Source: Nageia nagi
Lineage: Eukaryota; Pinophyta
Assembly: GCA_050084985.1 (NCBI GenBank)
Contig: JBITNC010000001.1
Location: 80,972,001-81,036,000, forward strand
Direction: 5' to 3'
Length of the DNA stretch: 64,000 nucleotides
Part shown: in pieces, positions 34,868 through 46,965 of the stretch
Numbering within the stretch: position 1 is the stretch's first letter
How the letters are laid out: each line of letters begins with the position of its first letter
Notes under the pieces: model-generated
What the model was told of the DNA's origin: nothing
Seen by the model: the letters and a program-made list of their open reading frames with translations, nothing else
The model's database searches: none
Made by a program: the position numbers and the translations under genes

Positions 34868-37800
34868 ATGGCAGAAGAAGGGAGGCTGAAGGTGGAAAGA
34901 TTTAATGGGCAAGGTTTTCAGTTTTGGAAAATGCAAATGGAAGACTACCTCTACCAAAAGGATCTCTATCAACCTCTAGAAGATAAGAGTAAGAAACCCA
35001 CTTCTATGAGTGATGAAGAATGGAACTTGTTGGATAGAAAGGCTTTGGGAGCTGTAAGACTTTGTTTAAGTTCTAGTGTAGCTTTCAATATTTCCAATGA
35101 AAAAACTACTAAAGGTGTAATGGATAAGCTTGCTAAAATGTATGAAAAACCATCTGCCTCAAACAAAGTATACTTAATGAAGAAATTGTTTAACATGAAG
35201 ATGAATGAAGGTAGTTCAGTTCAGGACCATGTTAATGAATTCAACACAATCACAAATCAATTAACTTCAGTAAGTTTAGAATTTGAAGATGAAGTAAGGG
35301 CTTTGTTAATTCTATGTTCACTTCCGGATAGTTGGAATAGCTTTGTTATGGCTGTTAGTAATTCTTCTTCTAATGCAAAATTGATCTTTGATGAAGTTGT
35401 TGGAACAATTCTAAGTGAGGACATGAGGAGAAAGTCCACGGGAGAATGCTCCAATGCTGCTCTCACAGTAGAGGCAAGAGGAAGATCAAAGGAAAGAAGG
35501 AGAAGCAAGTCAAGAAGCAAATCGCAAGGAAGGTCAAAATCAAAAGGTAAAACTAAATTGGAATGTTGGCATTGTGGTAAAAAGGGTCACATTAAAAGGG
35601 ATTGTTGGAATAGAAAAGGAAAAGAAAGTGAAAGTAGTAATTATAATAATGAAAGCACAAGTAACCAAGAGGCAAATATTGTTGGTGAATTAATTCAAGA
35701 TGCTTTAATCATGTCTAATGAAAAGAATGATGATTATTGGGTTCTTGATTCGGGTGCTTCATATCATGCTACTCCACATAAGAACTATTTTTCAAATTAC
35801 ACACATGGTGACTTTGGTCAAGTATTATTAGGTAATGAACACCCATGCAAGATTGTTGGTATTGGCAATATAACAATGAAATTACCTAATGGAACAAAAT
35901 GGACTCTTAATGAAGCTAGACACATTCCGGATCTTAAAAGAAATCTTATATCAACAAGTAAATTGGATAAGGAGGGCTATGTGATGACATTCGGGGATGC
36001 TAGTTGGAAAGTAACTAAAGGTTCAATGGTATTTGCAAAGGGAAATTTGGTGGGGTCTCTTTATTTGCTCACAAATGTCTTTGATTATTCATTGAATCTT
36101 GTTTCAATAGGCAATGATACATCACTATGGCATAATAGACTTGGACATATGAGTGAGAAAGGTATGAAAATGTTACACTCTAATGGTTCACTCCCTAATC
36201 TTAAAGAAGTTGATTTAGGATTTTGTGAAGATTGTGTGTATGGAAAACAAAAAAGGGTTAATTTTCTTAAAGTTGGCAAAGAAAAGAAGAGTCACAAATT
36301 AGAGCTTGTTCATACGGATGTGTGGGGTCCTGCACAGGTTTGCTCACTTGGGGGCTCATCTTATTTTGTCACTTTTATTGATGATTGTACCAGGAAGACA
36401 TGGGTATACTGTATTAAAAAGAAATCTGATGTGTTTGAAACATTTAAGAGGTGGAAGGCATTGGTTGAGAATGAAACTAATTCTAAGTTGAAATGTCTTA
36501 AGTCCGATAATGGTGGGGAATTTTGCAATAATGAGTTTGATTCATTTTGTTCACACAATGGCATTAGAAGGATTAAGGTGGTTCCTAGAACTCCACAGGA
36601 AAATGGGGTTGCAGAAAGAATGAATAGGACTATCTTGGAAAGGGCTAGAAGTATGAGGATACATGCTGGGTTTTCTTTGAATCTTTGGGCTGATGCTATT
36701 GACACTGCTGTTTATTTGATTAACAGGGGTCCATCTATGGCTTTAGATGGAGGCATTCCAGAGGAGATGTGGACAGGTAAAAAGGTGAATTACTCATTCT
36801 TGAGAGTCTTTGGTTGTGAGGCTTTTGCACATGTTGATAAAGAGGATAGAAAGAAACTTGATGCAAAATCACAAAAATGCTATTTTGTTGGATATGGTGT
36901 TAATGATTTGGGATATAGGTTATGGGATGTTGATAACCATAAAATCATTAGAAGTAGAGATGTTGTATTCAATGAGAAAAGCATGTATAAAGATAGATTG
37001 CAAAATGTTGAGGAACCCAAGTTTGTATCTCTAGAAGATGTTGATCAATATAAGGGTCCTGATAATAATAATGTTCAAGCACCTCCACCACAAACACCTC
37101 AAACTTTGTCACTTAGAAGGTCCTCAAGGAATAGAAATCCTCCTGAACGATACTCTCCTGCTCTTTATCATATTCTTTATACTGATGGTGGTGAACCTGA
37201 ATGTTTTGATGAAGCTATGCAGGGTGATACACAGATTAAGTGGGAGCATGCTATGAAGGAGGAGATGGACTCCTTACTTAAGAATCAAACTTGGAGTTTG
37301 GTTGAGCTTCCAGAGGGTAAGAAGGCACTTACTAACAAATGGGTGTATAGGATAAAGGAAGAGGTAGATGGGCGACAAAGGTACAAGGCAAGACTTGTGG
37401 TAAAAGGTTTTGAACAGAAAAAAGGTATAGATTATTATGAGATCTTTTCTCCAGTTGTTAAAATGACCTCGATTAGAGCAATATTGAGTCTTGTTGCTAC
37501 TGAAAACTTGTTTCTTGAACAATTGGATGTAAAGACAGCTTTCCTTCATGGGGATTTGGAGGAGGATATTTATATGCATCAACCCGAAGGTTTTGAGGTC
37601 AAAGGTAAAGAAGGGTATGTATGTAAATTGGAAAAGAGCTTGTACGGTTTGAAGCAAGCACCTAGGCAATGGTATCATAAGTTTGACACTTTCATGATAA
37701 TAAATAAATTTGTAAGATGTCAATCTGATCATTGTGTGTATGTAAGGAAGACAACAAATGGCAACTATGTAATCTTGCTTTTATATGTGGATGATATGTT

Positions 37801-38746
37801 GGTAGCAGGATCTAGTATGCAAGATATTGTTGATCTTAAGGAAAAGTTGGCTAATACTTTTGAAATGAAGGATTTGGGTGAAGCTAAACAAATACTTGGA
37901 ATGAAAATAACAAGAGATAAACAAAACCACTTGCTTAGACTAAGTCAAGAAGATTATATTGATAAGGTTCTTAAAAGGTTCAATATGAAAGATGCAAAAT
38001 CTGTAACTACACCATTGGCAAAGCATTTTAAACCCACCAAACATTTATGTCCTAAGATAGATAAGGAAAAGGAGTACATGACTAAGGTTCCTTATGCTTC
38101 AGCGGTTGGAAGTTTAATGTATGCAATGGTGTGCACTAGACCAGATATAGCACAAGCAGTGGGAGTGGTTAGTAGATTCATGAACAATCCAGGAAAAGGG
38201 CATTGGGAAGCAGTTAAATGGATCCTTAGGTATTTAAAGGGTACTTCTCATTACTCTTTATGTTTTGGTGGATCTAATTCTTGTTTGCAAGGTTATGTTG
38301 ATTCTGACATGGCAGGTGATATAGATGGTGGGAGAAGCACTACAGGATATGTGTTTACCATTGGAGGTACAGCGGTGAGTTGGATTTCAAAGCTCCAACA
38401 GGTTGTGGCTCTCTCCACTACTGAGGCAGAGTATGTTGCGATCACGGAGGCAAGTAAAGAATTGATTTGGTTAAAGAGATTGATGGAGGAACTGGGAAAG
38501 GTGCAGGAGGATGCGAAGCTATGGAGCGATAGCCAGAGTGCCATTCATCTTGCAAAGAACTCAGCCTTCCATTCGAGAACCAAGCATATCAAATTGAGGT
38601 ATCACTTCATCAGGGCAGTGTTGGAGGATGGTTCAGTCAGTTTGGGGAAGATTCACACGTCTCAAAATCCTGCGGACATGTTCACTAAAGTTGTTACAAA
38701 GGAGAAGTTGGGCTCTTGCTCAACTTGGATTGGTCTTAAGGAGTAA
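34868..38746 (+). CDS. Ty1/copia Gag-Pol polyprotein, intact
   Basis: 1,292 codons with no stop. The start chosen is the ATG at 34868 (M-A-E-E-G); upstream in-frame codons lack an ATG. Domains by residue: UBN2-type gag about 1-200; a basic K/R/S linker; zinc knuckle C-W-H-C-G-K-K-G-H-I-K-R-D-C about 232-246; aspartic protease D-S-G-A-S about 293-297; pre-integrase HHCC about 420-470; integrase core with HTDVW (about 480), KSDNGGEF (about 545) and the QENGVAERMNRT glutamate (about 580); reverse transcriptase about 805-1050 with YVDDM near 972; RNase H about 1140-1270 with DSD, TEAEY and SDSQSA. Every catalytic motif I can check is present. It makes the proteins that copy and integrate the element. 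Confidence 0.97.
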   Translation: MAEEGRLKVERFNGQGFQFWKMQMEDYLYQKDLYQPLEDKSKKPTSMSDEEWNLLDRKALGAVRLCLSSSVAFNISNEKTTKGVMDKLAKMYEKPSASNKVYLMKKLFNMKMNEGSSVQDHVNEFNTITNQLTSVSLEFEDEVRALLILCSLPDSWNSFVMAVSNSSSNAKLIFDEVVGTILSEDMRRKSTGECSNAALTVEARGRSKERRRSKSRSKSQGRSKSKGKTKLECWHCGKKGHIKRDCWNRKGKESESSNYNNESTSNQEANIVGELIQDALIMSNEKNDDYWVLDSGASYHATPHKNYFSNYTHGDFGQVLLGNEHPCKIVGIGNITMKLPNGTKWTLNEARHIPDLKRNLISTSKLDKEGYVMTFGDASWKVTKGSMVFAKGNLVGSLYLLTNVFDYSLNLVSIGNDTSLWHNRLGHMSEKGMKMLHSNGSLPNLKEVDLGFCEDCVYGKQKRVNFLKVGKEKKSHKLELVHTDVWGPAQVCSLGGSSYFVTFIDDCTRKTWVYCIKKKSDVFETFKRWKALVENETNSKLKCLKSDNGGEFCNNEFDSFCSHNGIRRIKVVPRTPQENGVAERMNRTILERARSMRIHAGFSLNLWADAIDTAVYLINRGPSMALDGGIPEEMWTGKKVNYSFLRVFGCEAFAHVDKEDRKKLDAKSQKCYFVGYGVNDLGYRLWDVDNHKIIRSRDVVFNEKSMYKDRLQNVEEPKFVSLEDVDQYKGPDNNNVQAPPPQTPQTLSLRRSSRNRNPPERYSPALYHILYTDGGEPECFDEAMQGDTQIKWEHAMKEEMDSLLKNQTWSLVELPEGKKALTNKWVYRIKEEVDGRQRYKARLVVKGFEQKKGIDYYEIFSPVVKMTSIRAILSLVATENLFLEQLDVKTAFLHGDLEEDIYMHQPEGFEVKGKEGYVCKLEKSLYGLKQAPRQWYHKFDTFMIINKFVRCQSDHCVYVRKTTNGNYVILLLYVDDMLVAGSSMQDIVDLKEKLANTFEMKDLGEAKQILGMKITRDKQNHLLRLSQEDYIDKVLKRFNMKDAKSVTTPLAKHFKPTKHLCPKIDKEKEYMTKVPYASAVGSLMYAMVCTRPDIAQAVGVVSRFMNNPGKGHWEAVKWILRYLKGTSHYSLCFGGSNSCLQGYVDSDMAGDIDGGRSTTGYVFTIGGTAVSWISKLQQVVALSTTEAEYVAITEASKELIWLKRLMEELGKVQEDAKLWSDSQSAIHLAKNSAFHSRTKHIKLRYHFIRAVLEDGSVSLGKIHTSQNPADMFTKVVTKEKLGSCSTWIGLKE

Positions 38747-38794
38747 AGGCCAAGATGAGAAGCTTTTGACCCTTGTTGCAGAGGAAGAAGTCTC

Positions 38795-38806
38795 CAAGTG
38801 GGAGAT
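38795..38806 (+). other. Copia polypurine tract
   Basis: AAGTGGGAGAT directly precedes the 3' LTR; the CCAAGTGGGAGATTGTTAG wording is typical of plant copia elements. Confidence 0.9.
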
Positions 38807-39342
38807 TGTTAGAAAATGGAGACTACAACCGGCTAGAAAACAGAGAGCAGTTTCTTTCTCGTTTTTCAGTTGCCAAGAAGCCATGACACCTGGTTATCAG
38901 TTATAGAAGGGTTGGGGGTTACCTAACAACCTTCCTGATCCAACTTGGGTTTAAGTTGGGTTAGTTTGTACCTATAAATAAGAGGCTTGAGTTGAGGCAT
39001 GTAGTACTTGTAGTTTTGACAGCAATTGTGAAGTAGATTGTGATTATTGAGAGAGAGATTGTAGTGACGTTTTGTTGTAACTCCAAAGTGAAGATTGTAG
39101 CAAGGTTATGCTGCTGGTTTGTTACTTGGAGGACTTTGAAGAATGATATGCAAAAGGGTTGAAAGCTTCTCCGTGGATGTAGCCTACATTGGGTGAACCA
39201 CGTTATCTCTTGTGTCTCTCTTTGTGTGATTGATGTTCATGGTTATTTGATTTCAGTAGTATGCTTTGAATGTTGTTTCTTTTGCTAAGGAGTAAGAGAA
39301 TTATTGATGCTCTTGCTTATATAAACTTATTAAATCCTAACA
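38807..39342 (+). repeat. Copia 3' LTR (536 bp)
   Basis: Same length as the 5' LTR with four substitutions and no indel; followed by the TAGCA duplication at 39343-39347. Confidence 0.97.
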
Positions 39343-40292
39343 TAGCATTCATGCCATTCCACCTTTTGTACCTACTTTCACTCGGTAGAATTAGGCCTAG
39401 GTCCCACTATGGCACTTTTGGAGTTGATTCTAGCCCATAGTCACAATCCGTTGCTAGTTCATTTTTTATTGCTCTTAACAATCCAAGCACAAAAAACCAA
39501 CTACAATAAGAAAAAACATGCAAAGGTGAGAAAAATGATGGCAAACGTTTGGAAGTTTTGCAACATTCCTAGTAATGTTGCAAGGTCACCATCCTACGAT
39601 GCTATGGTGAACACATTGACAGTTTGTTGTTCAAGATTCAAACCCCCAACATATGATGATTATCAAGAACCACTTCTTGCCCAACGTATAAAAGATGTGC
39701 ATCTACTTATTGAGTAGAAAAATATATAGGTGATGAAGGGCTACACAATTATGTTTGACAAATGGACTGATGGAAGAAGTTGAGCACTCATTAATTTCTT
39801 GGTTACTTCTACAAGGGGGTTAGTGTTCTTGAAGTATATGCCTCCAACAAGATAAAAATTGGACAAACATTGTTCGCCTTGGTAGAGGATGTAGTATTGG
39901 AGTTTGGCACAAAAAGTGGTCCAAGTTATCACAAACAACGCAACAATAGATGTGACAATAGGAAAACTTCTTAAATAGAGGTTTCCTACCACTTTTTTGA
40001 CTCCTTGCACAACCAGATATTGGAAAAATCAGTTGGGTCAATAAAGCAACAAATAATGCAAAACAAGGTTGCAAAGTACACAAGCAATCATTCATGGGCT
40101 CTCAATTTGATGAGGCAATATATGGATGGAAAGAAGATTGTTCAACGTAGTGTCACACAGTTTGCCACCAATTTCCTCACCTTACAAAACCTTCATGCCA
40201 GAAAAGGAGGGTTGAAGAGGGTGATTATTTGCCATGAATGGACAAAATAGGTTTTTTCTACTAAAAGCCATGCTTGTTACAAACATTATTTT

Positions 40293-40830
40293 CAAGGTTC
40301 CACAAGGCCGAGGAAAGAGGATACAGGGGAATGGGGGTCATGTATCTAGGAACAAGGGAACGTGTATCCAGGAACAAGGGAACGAGGGAGATCATTTTAG
40401 GGAACACTCCAAAAACGAAAAGTATAATATAAGTAAAAATTCCAAAAAAATTTAGATTTTTGATATTTCATTGTTTCAAATTTATTATCATTATCAATTC
40501 AATCATGTATACAAAACTTGGAACTGAAATTAGAAATCAAGTATGAATCAAAATATCAAAATGAGTCATAATCAATGATCATAAGACATGATGTCATTAA
40601 GTCCGAATCAAATCTAGTACATAATGATAGATGTGAAATAGTAAAATTGTAAAACTAAATACATAGACTAGACTTTGACATGAATATGTCAAATAGAAAA
40701 ATGCCAAAATCAAAACTATGGCTCTGTGGGCTCATGCACTACTGCTAGCATATCTTGCTCCTCTGCTGAGATATCTAAAGAGTTTCCCTCATCATCCAAT
40801 TGAAGAGCCTTCAATGGCACTCCAACCAAC
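40293..40830 (-). mobile_element. Second copy of the hAT-like family, right end unclear
   Basis: It begins CAAGGTTCCACA, like the element at 27445, and stays similar for about 500 bp (shared CAATTCAATCATGTATACA, TTGGAACT, ATCAAGTATGAATCA, TCAATGATCATAA and CTATGGCTCT stretches). It ends in the same minus-strand acidic-tail segment (CTCATCATCCAATT). It interrupts the second hAT gene. The right boundary lies between 40830 and 40970; no convincing 8-bp duplication was found. Confidence 0.65.
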
Positions 40831-41870
40831 CCCTTCATATCATTTGTTAGGAGGTGAAGTCAATATCTAGATCTCCACAATTCTTCTACATGGTGGTAGA
40901 GTGGTACATAAAGATGCACCTACATGGTAGTGCACCCCTGATAACCGTGCAACCATACATTGCTATTTTTAATCTTTGTTTCTTTTATTTGAATCGTTGG
41001 TTAAAATCCTTTGTATTGTTGATATCCAAGACAAATCACCAAAAGGTTACTTTAATGAGGACATGGTCAAGGCCAAGAAGGCCATTGCAAGGTATTACAT
41101 AAACATAAGAGTCTACGTATCGCCTTTTTTGGGAGTTGATTGGCCGGAGATGATAAAGTCAACTTCATAAGGTCGATTCATGCAACAGGCTACTACATGA
41201 ACCCAAAATATTTTAACGAGGCATTCATGGCTAATGAGAAGGTTCTCAATGGCCTTTATATCTGCTTCAAGAGGATGGTCCAAGATGAGCTAAAGATGGA
41301 TGACATACAAAAAGAGTTGCAAATCTACAATATCATAGAGTGCACTTTGCATTAGGTCTTCAACAACTCCAATCCATGTAACATTTATTTTATCTTTTAT
41401 TTTTGTTTGAAGTTTTCTAAAAAGTGGTTGATCTTTGAATCAGGATTTTTTTTGTTTGTTTTCAACAATATGGTGGGAGCCCTTTGGAACAACTCTCCTC
41501 CAACAAATAAAAGTTTGGATTCTATCCCAACCTTGTAGCTCTTTTGGATGTGAGCACGATTGGAGTATGTTTGAACACATACACTTCAAAAAGCACAATA
41601 GGTTAGCTCAAGAATTATTGGTATATGTCCATTATAATCTCATACTCTACATAAACAAATAGATGGGAGGCAATCATGACGTGATTGATTTGGAAAAGAT
41701 TGATCCCATTTTGAATGGATAACAGAACTTGGAACTGAGAACCAACAGAAGGGGATGTATGGTTCTCTAAGGATGATTTTGCATGCATTTAAAACCAAGT
41801 AGCACAAGAACTTGAAGCCATGGAACAAAGCACAAGTGCAGGTCTAAACATCTGCCTAACAAAGGGAAAC

Positions 41871-44800
41871 GGGAAAAAGAGGGCACATCATTGATGTATT
41901 TTGGATAAACAAAATTGCTATTTATTTTGATCAAACACTATATATTTTCATAGTAAATGCAAAAAAATATGCAATTCAGAATTTATATGTATTTTTTATC
42001 TATTGCTTTTTTGCCGAATAATTCCCAAATTGTCGAATTTTGAAACCTTCGACTCAAATGGATATTAGTTGAATATATATTTCACTTCCATGGTACTCCC
42101 CAAACTTGGAAAGTTGGACTACTATGATATTGAGACTCTTCCCAAGGATTCCCAAGCTTTGACCATGAAAAAGATTGTGCAAGTTTTAGAGGAGCGTGTA
42201 GATAGGCCAACGCTACAAGTCCTACTATAAAGCTACTTCAGAAAACTAGGAAGCAAGGAAGGAAAAAGTTAAGAACCTTCATATGTGCTTGGAGAAGCTG
42301 AAATCAATTGCTGGTAGGATTATACCTAGTTTTCAAGTTTAAGGGGATCAAGCAAAACTGCACTCAATTGATGAATGAGCCAAGAAAACCTATAAACCTA
42401 AACAAGAAATGGAGATAATCATATTCATGAATAAGTACTTTATTGTGATTTTTACTACGCAAACAACAATCACAAAATAAGGGTTTGAAAGGAAACCTTA
42501 TTTTTATTCGTGTGAAGGTCTCTTAGCAAAGCTTAACCATGTGAGTCATACCCATAGAGCAATCACCCTCCGAACTACCCATCTGACCTTTGTTGTTCTG
42601 TCTTCACAAGAAACTTTAGTAAGTGGATAAACTTTTAACGACAACACAAACAACATTATCAACCTATGAGGCACCTTTAGGATGAACAAAGGTAAGCACA
42701 CATTTGTGTTGGAAATGGACCCCTTCCAACCTCTTCTAGTGAATATGGAAATCCAATTGGGATAGCATATCTAGGAGTACTAAATTGCCCTATCTATTTA
42801 TATGTAGATATTTCTGCATAAATGGGCACTTGCAACGTAACTGTGTCCACAAAATGAACTGATGCTCCTATGACCCACTCTTAGTTGAAGAATGGTCAAC
42901 GACTCCAACAAACCAAACAACCCAACACAATAGCAAACATATTGTGGCCACAAAAAGCTAGGGAGATTCGATGGTCAAAGGAACAAGATAGAGAAGAAAA
43001 CAAAATCATGAGAACATATAGAAAATCATCAAACAAATTGTTGAATACCAAAATACAAGAAATTGAATAGTAGTAAGGGAGGAAAACAAGCCTACGATTA
43101 AGATGAAAAGCTTTACATGCTAGAGATACACTTTGACAGGACCCAAAGCCATCTTAAGTAATCCAAAGAGAAATCCGTTATTTCTGGGTACCAACCTCTT
43201 TCTCTTACCACAACTATTGCTAAATGTGATTTTTTATCTCACACTTTATGAGAGGTAGCCATTGACTCCTGTTTACATACACTCCACCAATATAAAAAAG
43301 ACTCGTGCCTTTGGTTCTTGTTCCATAAATTGTTCGTATAACAATAAGCGTACAATCATGTTCTAACTCTATTTTTAATTAGCCCATGAGACATCCTCCA
43401 TCCCTTCCAACCATAAAGAATATCAATGATTCTTGTTGCTTTTGGCTTAGAAACCCATGAGACAAAAGCCAAATATAAAGGTGCCAAGGACAAACTCAGC
43501 ACACACACTAGGTAGGGCAACAACAGATGATTTCAGACTTGATTTCAGCTAAGAAATCAGGTCTGATATGCAATTTCATGGACTATTCAAAATTGTTCAC
43601 TAATACACCTTGTACACAGGCAAATGGAGGTTTTAGCAAAGAAAATCACAAACAAATGTGGTTTTTATAGTTCCAATTTGTCTAAAACATGTCAAATAAA
43701 TAATATCAAAAGTGATAAGACACCAAAAATTAGCTGTGAAACATAAACTTTATTTAGTGAACATCTTGCTATTACAGATAATTACAACCAGCTTACACTC
43801 AAATGTAGTAACAATATCTCAAATGTACAACAAAAACTACTCATGACTACTGCTTAGCTCACAATTCCTAACTGTAATCTACCATGATATATAATACTAT
43901 GCTCAAAGATCTCAAATTGATGAACCAAAACAGATCTGCACTATGGATGCCAAAACTGGGATGTGTCAATTCTGCAACAATGTAGTAACAAGAATTTTCA
44001 GTTACAGAAGCCAGCCATCATTTTGACACTTCTGAGGGATTCTCCAACATATAAATCACCTTTTATTAAATTTTCAGTCTAAGTTTAATCAAATTTGGCA
44101 GTTATGGAGTACACACTGTTTAGTTGGGTAGTTACAAAAACTATCACCCAGCAAGTGTAGTTTTGCCATCCGGCTAGTTCTGGTCAAATTCTTCATGCTG
44201 AACACATTGAGCAAACATGTAAGATAATTCGGCATCCACCTTGGATAAATTTTGCCTGATCTGAATGATCTCATGGACAGTTAGAGCTTGAACACTTGGC
44301 AGCATACTCTAAAAAATATCGTGCATGTTGTCATTCACATCATTCCATTGTACATAATATGAATAAAGTGATAATTTGAAACCTAAAGTAAGATTAAGAG
44401 GGGCACAATTATTTCTGTTATGATGGTAGTTGGTGGAGTTCACCATCAAATGCTGCACTCTTTCGTGTTATGATGCTTTTCATAACACTTATTTCAGCTC
44501 GACAGGGGAACAAGTTATCATCATAGGACAGGAGAGAAATGTGCAAGAGACTATGTTGCAAAGCAAGATGATGATAATCCTTCTCTTCACAAGTCAAGAA
44601 TGTAAATGTTCTTGGTGATGATGATATACACATAATAAAGATGTATTATGCTGTGTCCTGTCTGTTGCGTATTATTGAAAATCAAACTCACACGACCATT
44701 TTTTGAACTTGGACTTGGACTTGGCCAAACCTCAGCTAGAATTGGCATACAAAAATTGTATAATTTTACAAAAATAAATGTTATTTCTATATATTCCTCA

Positions 44801-46960
44801 ACAAACTAACATCAATGTTATAAAAAAACTAATCAAATTTATTATTTAAATGGTAGCAAAATGGTTATACAAAAATTGTGGATTGAGATAGGCTTATAAA
44901 ATGTAAATTTAAACCCACCAGACTCACAGAATTTAAACCCACCAGACTCACAGAATTTGAAAACATTAATAGCTTGTAAAAATTTGCAGAAGCTTGGAAG
45001 GACTTGAGAGTCTTGTCCGTTAAGGTTGGTAGCCCTTATCAACTCATTATTTCGAGAGTCTTTCTAAGACTCGCAAAGATTCAGCAATAGAATGTGCTAT
45101 ATTTAAGTAGGTTGCAATGTATTATTGTACATTGTTTGTGCATATTATTATGTGTTTTACTAATTTAGTTTCAGAATACACACAATCTATGATCCTTATT
45201 CAAACTGTTCATTCCCCATTCGGAGACTCTATACACATTGACGTTGGAGTTCTTTATTGCTATGGCTTAAGAATATTTTTTTACTGTTTGACGCTATTTA
45301 TTGTCATATTGCTAAGTGCATGCATGAAATGATCATAGTTCTAAGTTAACTGATTTTGGGACCGCATGAAAAATTTAAACTTCAGGTTGGAGCTGCATGA
45401 ACTTGCACCCTCGGCCCTAGAAAATCAAAACCATCTCAGCTTCATGCTTCAGCTCCTTGTGATTGAGTTCCCATCCAATCGATCACTTTGTGTTTCTTGA
45501 CCCCCATGTGATCAATCATTATAGTAAAGGAATGTCAGTGCTTACTTGCCATCACTGGGACAATCATTTTTGTTCGCTTCTAGGTGTTTCCCAATCATTT
45601 AGTGGCATGGTCAGAACAGCATATTGCAAGTTTCAATCTAGTGTTCCCAGTGCCAACAGTAGAGGCAAGGTAAAAAGTTACAGGAGAATTTTTGGGATGG
45701 CATTTTGGAAAAATGTAAGAAACTAAATAGTTAAAATGAGAGTAAAAAGAAGAGAAGCAATTGGAGCTTCAAAAGGTATGAATTTCAGGAGGACGAATTG
45801 GAGCATTTTATATTATAATGATCAGGGTGGAAATGGTGCAGAAGCTAGTGGAGATCACTTAAGAGGTGGTGAACAATATAGTTTGGTTGGCTGCTGTTGT
45901 GTTAGTGATGGATGTTTAGTGGCACAATCCAACGGCTTCCTGATTTATTGGAATTAGTTTGCCTTCCATCAGTTCTGGGATTTTGTTTGGAAGAAGATCT
46001 GTAACAATTTTGAAAGAAAATGGTTTAAAAAGGTTGTTTTGTGGGAACTATGGAATTCCTGTATATATTTTTAAGATAAAGAGAATGTTAAAGCCTGGTT
46101 GGTTAAAAACTTCAAGCCCTTTATAGGCATCATGTTCTGGAAAACTGCTGGTAAAGATCATATGTACAATAATTATCTAATAAATAATAGAGTATTTTTT
46201 CACCTAAAATGATTCTGTATATAACCTGTGTACAAAGAAACAACTACAATATCAATCTTTGAATCACACTCACTGATCCATCATAATGATCTTATCTTTG
46301 ATATGAACTCAGTTCAGCTATATGCCTATTAAATATGTCTAATGACAGGATAGGCCCAGTAAGATTTTTAAATCTGGTACAAAGTGCAATCGATATTCTA
46401 CCTGACTGCAGACAACATCACAAACCAAATAACAATAATGATACTTTGGCTGAACATCCCTCAATTCAAAAAATGAATCCAGTGGAACTGATAGTGAATT
46501 TCAGAGCGTAAATTAAAGCGCTATTACATTCACGGAAGTTTTTCTTTCCAAACACTTCCCAAAACAAATAACAATCAAATTGGAGGACCATCTAAGCCAT
46601 TATTTAGGGAGGCCCTAGTCTAAAGTTCTAGGAATCTGTTTTGGTTCATCATTCCATGGAGTGTATTCAAAATGAATGCATAGGTCTTACGGAGCCAAAT
46701 TAAATTTTAAAAAACAATTAAATGAAAATCCAATAACAGAGCTTTCCATAGTTCAAGTTTCAAATTCTCAATACACATCTGAATGTGTGTGAAAACTGGG
46801 TGAATTACAGCATGCAACCGGTTAAAAATAGAAGACTTGCCCTAGGTCATGGAATTTATGGAGAATGTTATGGATTCAAAACTAATATATATATATACAC
46901 ATACATATATATTTCAATTTTGTCACATCACCTATCTTAAAAAATGGTACTGTGCTTCTT
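41871..46960. other. Intron 1 sequence without recognisable genes
   Basis: About 5 kb with only short, unrelated frames. A 24-bp direct tandem duplication lies at 44906-44953. Frames around 45460-45960 are the longest but match nothing I know and are broken by stops. Confidence 0.5.
44906..44953. repeat. 24-bp perfect tandem duplication
   Basis: Two identical 24-bp units (44906-44929, 44930-44953), starting AATTTAAACCCACC. The perfect identity suggests a recent slippage or repair event. Confidence 0.9.
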
Positions 46961-46965
46961 CCTAC

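Larger units (their letters stand above)
34254..39342 (+). mobile_element. Full-length Ty1/copia retrotransposon, young and apparently intact
   Basis: The LTRs are 34254-34789 and 38807-39342, 536 bp each, with TGTTAG/CTAACA ends and 4 differences between them. The target duplication is TAGCA on both sides (34249-34253, 39343-39347). The primer site is 34792-34803, the polypurine tract about 38795-38806, and a single uninterrupted polyprotein lies between. All parts needed for transposition are present. It is inserted in the second hAT gene, in intron 1, antisense to the carrier gene. The Tnt1-like gag and domain order point to the Tork group; that assignment is inference. Confidence 0.97.
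33996..41870 (+). pseudogene. Second hAT transposase gene, split by a copia element
   Basis: Pieces in order on the plus strand: a BED-like finger (33996-34250, G-C-K-H-C-N-E-V-G-G); after the copia insertion, the N-terminal domain (39348-39717); the DUF659 core start with F-D-K-W-T-D-G (near 39755); a middle piece (39990-40290); then, after another insertion, D-I-Q-D-K-S-P-K-G-Y and I-H-A-T-G-Y-Y-M-N-P-K-Y-F (40976-41355); and the dimerisation domain C-S-S-F-G-C-E-H-D-W-S-M-F-E-H-I-H (about 41505-41610). Several frameshifts and stops are present. The ends and target duplication of this element could not be located. It runs antisense to the host gene and is unlikely to be active. Confidence 0.8.

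Noticed and set aside
37274-37732. 152-codon antisense frame in the copia element
   Set aside because: Shadow of the RT region on the opposite strand; the plus strand encodes the full set of RT motifs.
45463-45957. Two neighbouring frames of 87 and 73 codons that might be a gene
   Set aside because: They are in different contexts separated by stops, with no motif, no splice logic and no family I recognise.
46882-46965. Extension of the carrier frame past residue 145
   Set aside because: The reading continues into intron 1 after a good donor (CAG|GTAGGA) and becomes low-complexity; the family continues in exon 2 with THGVR.
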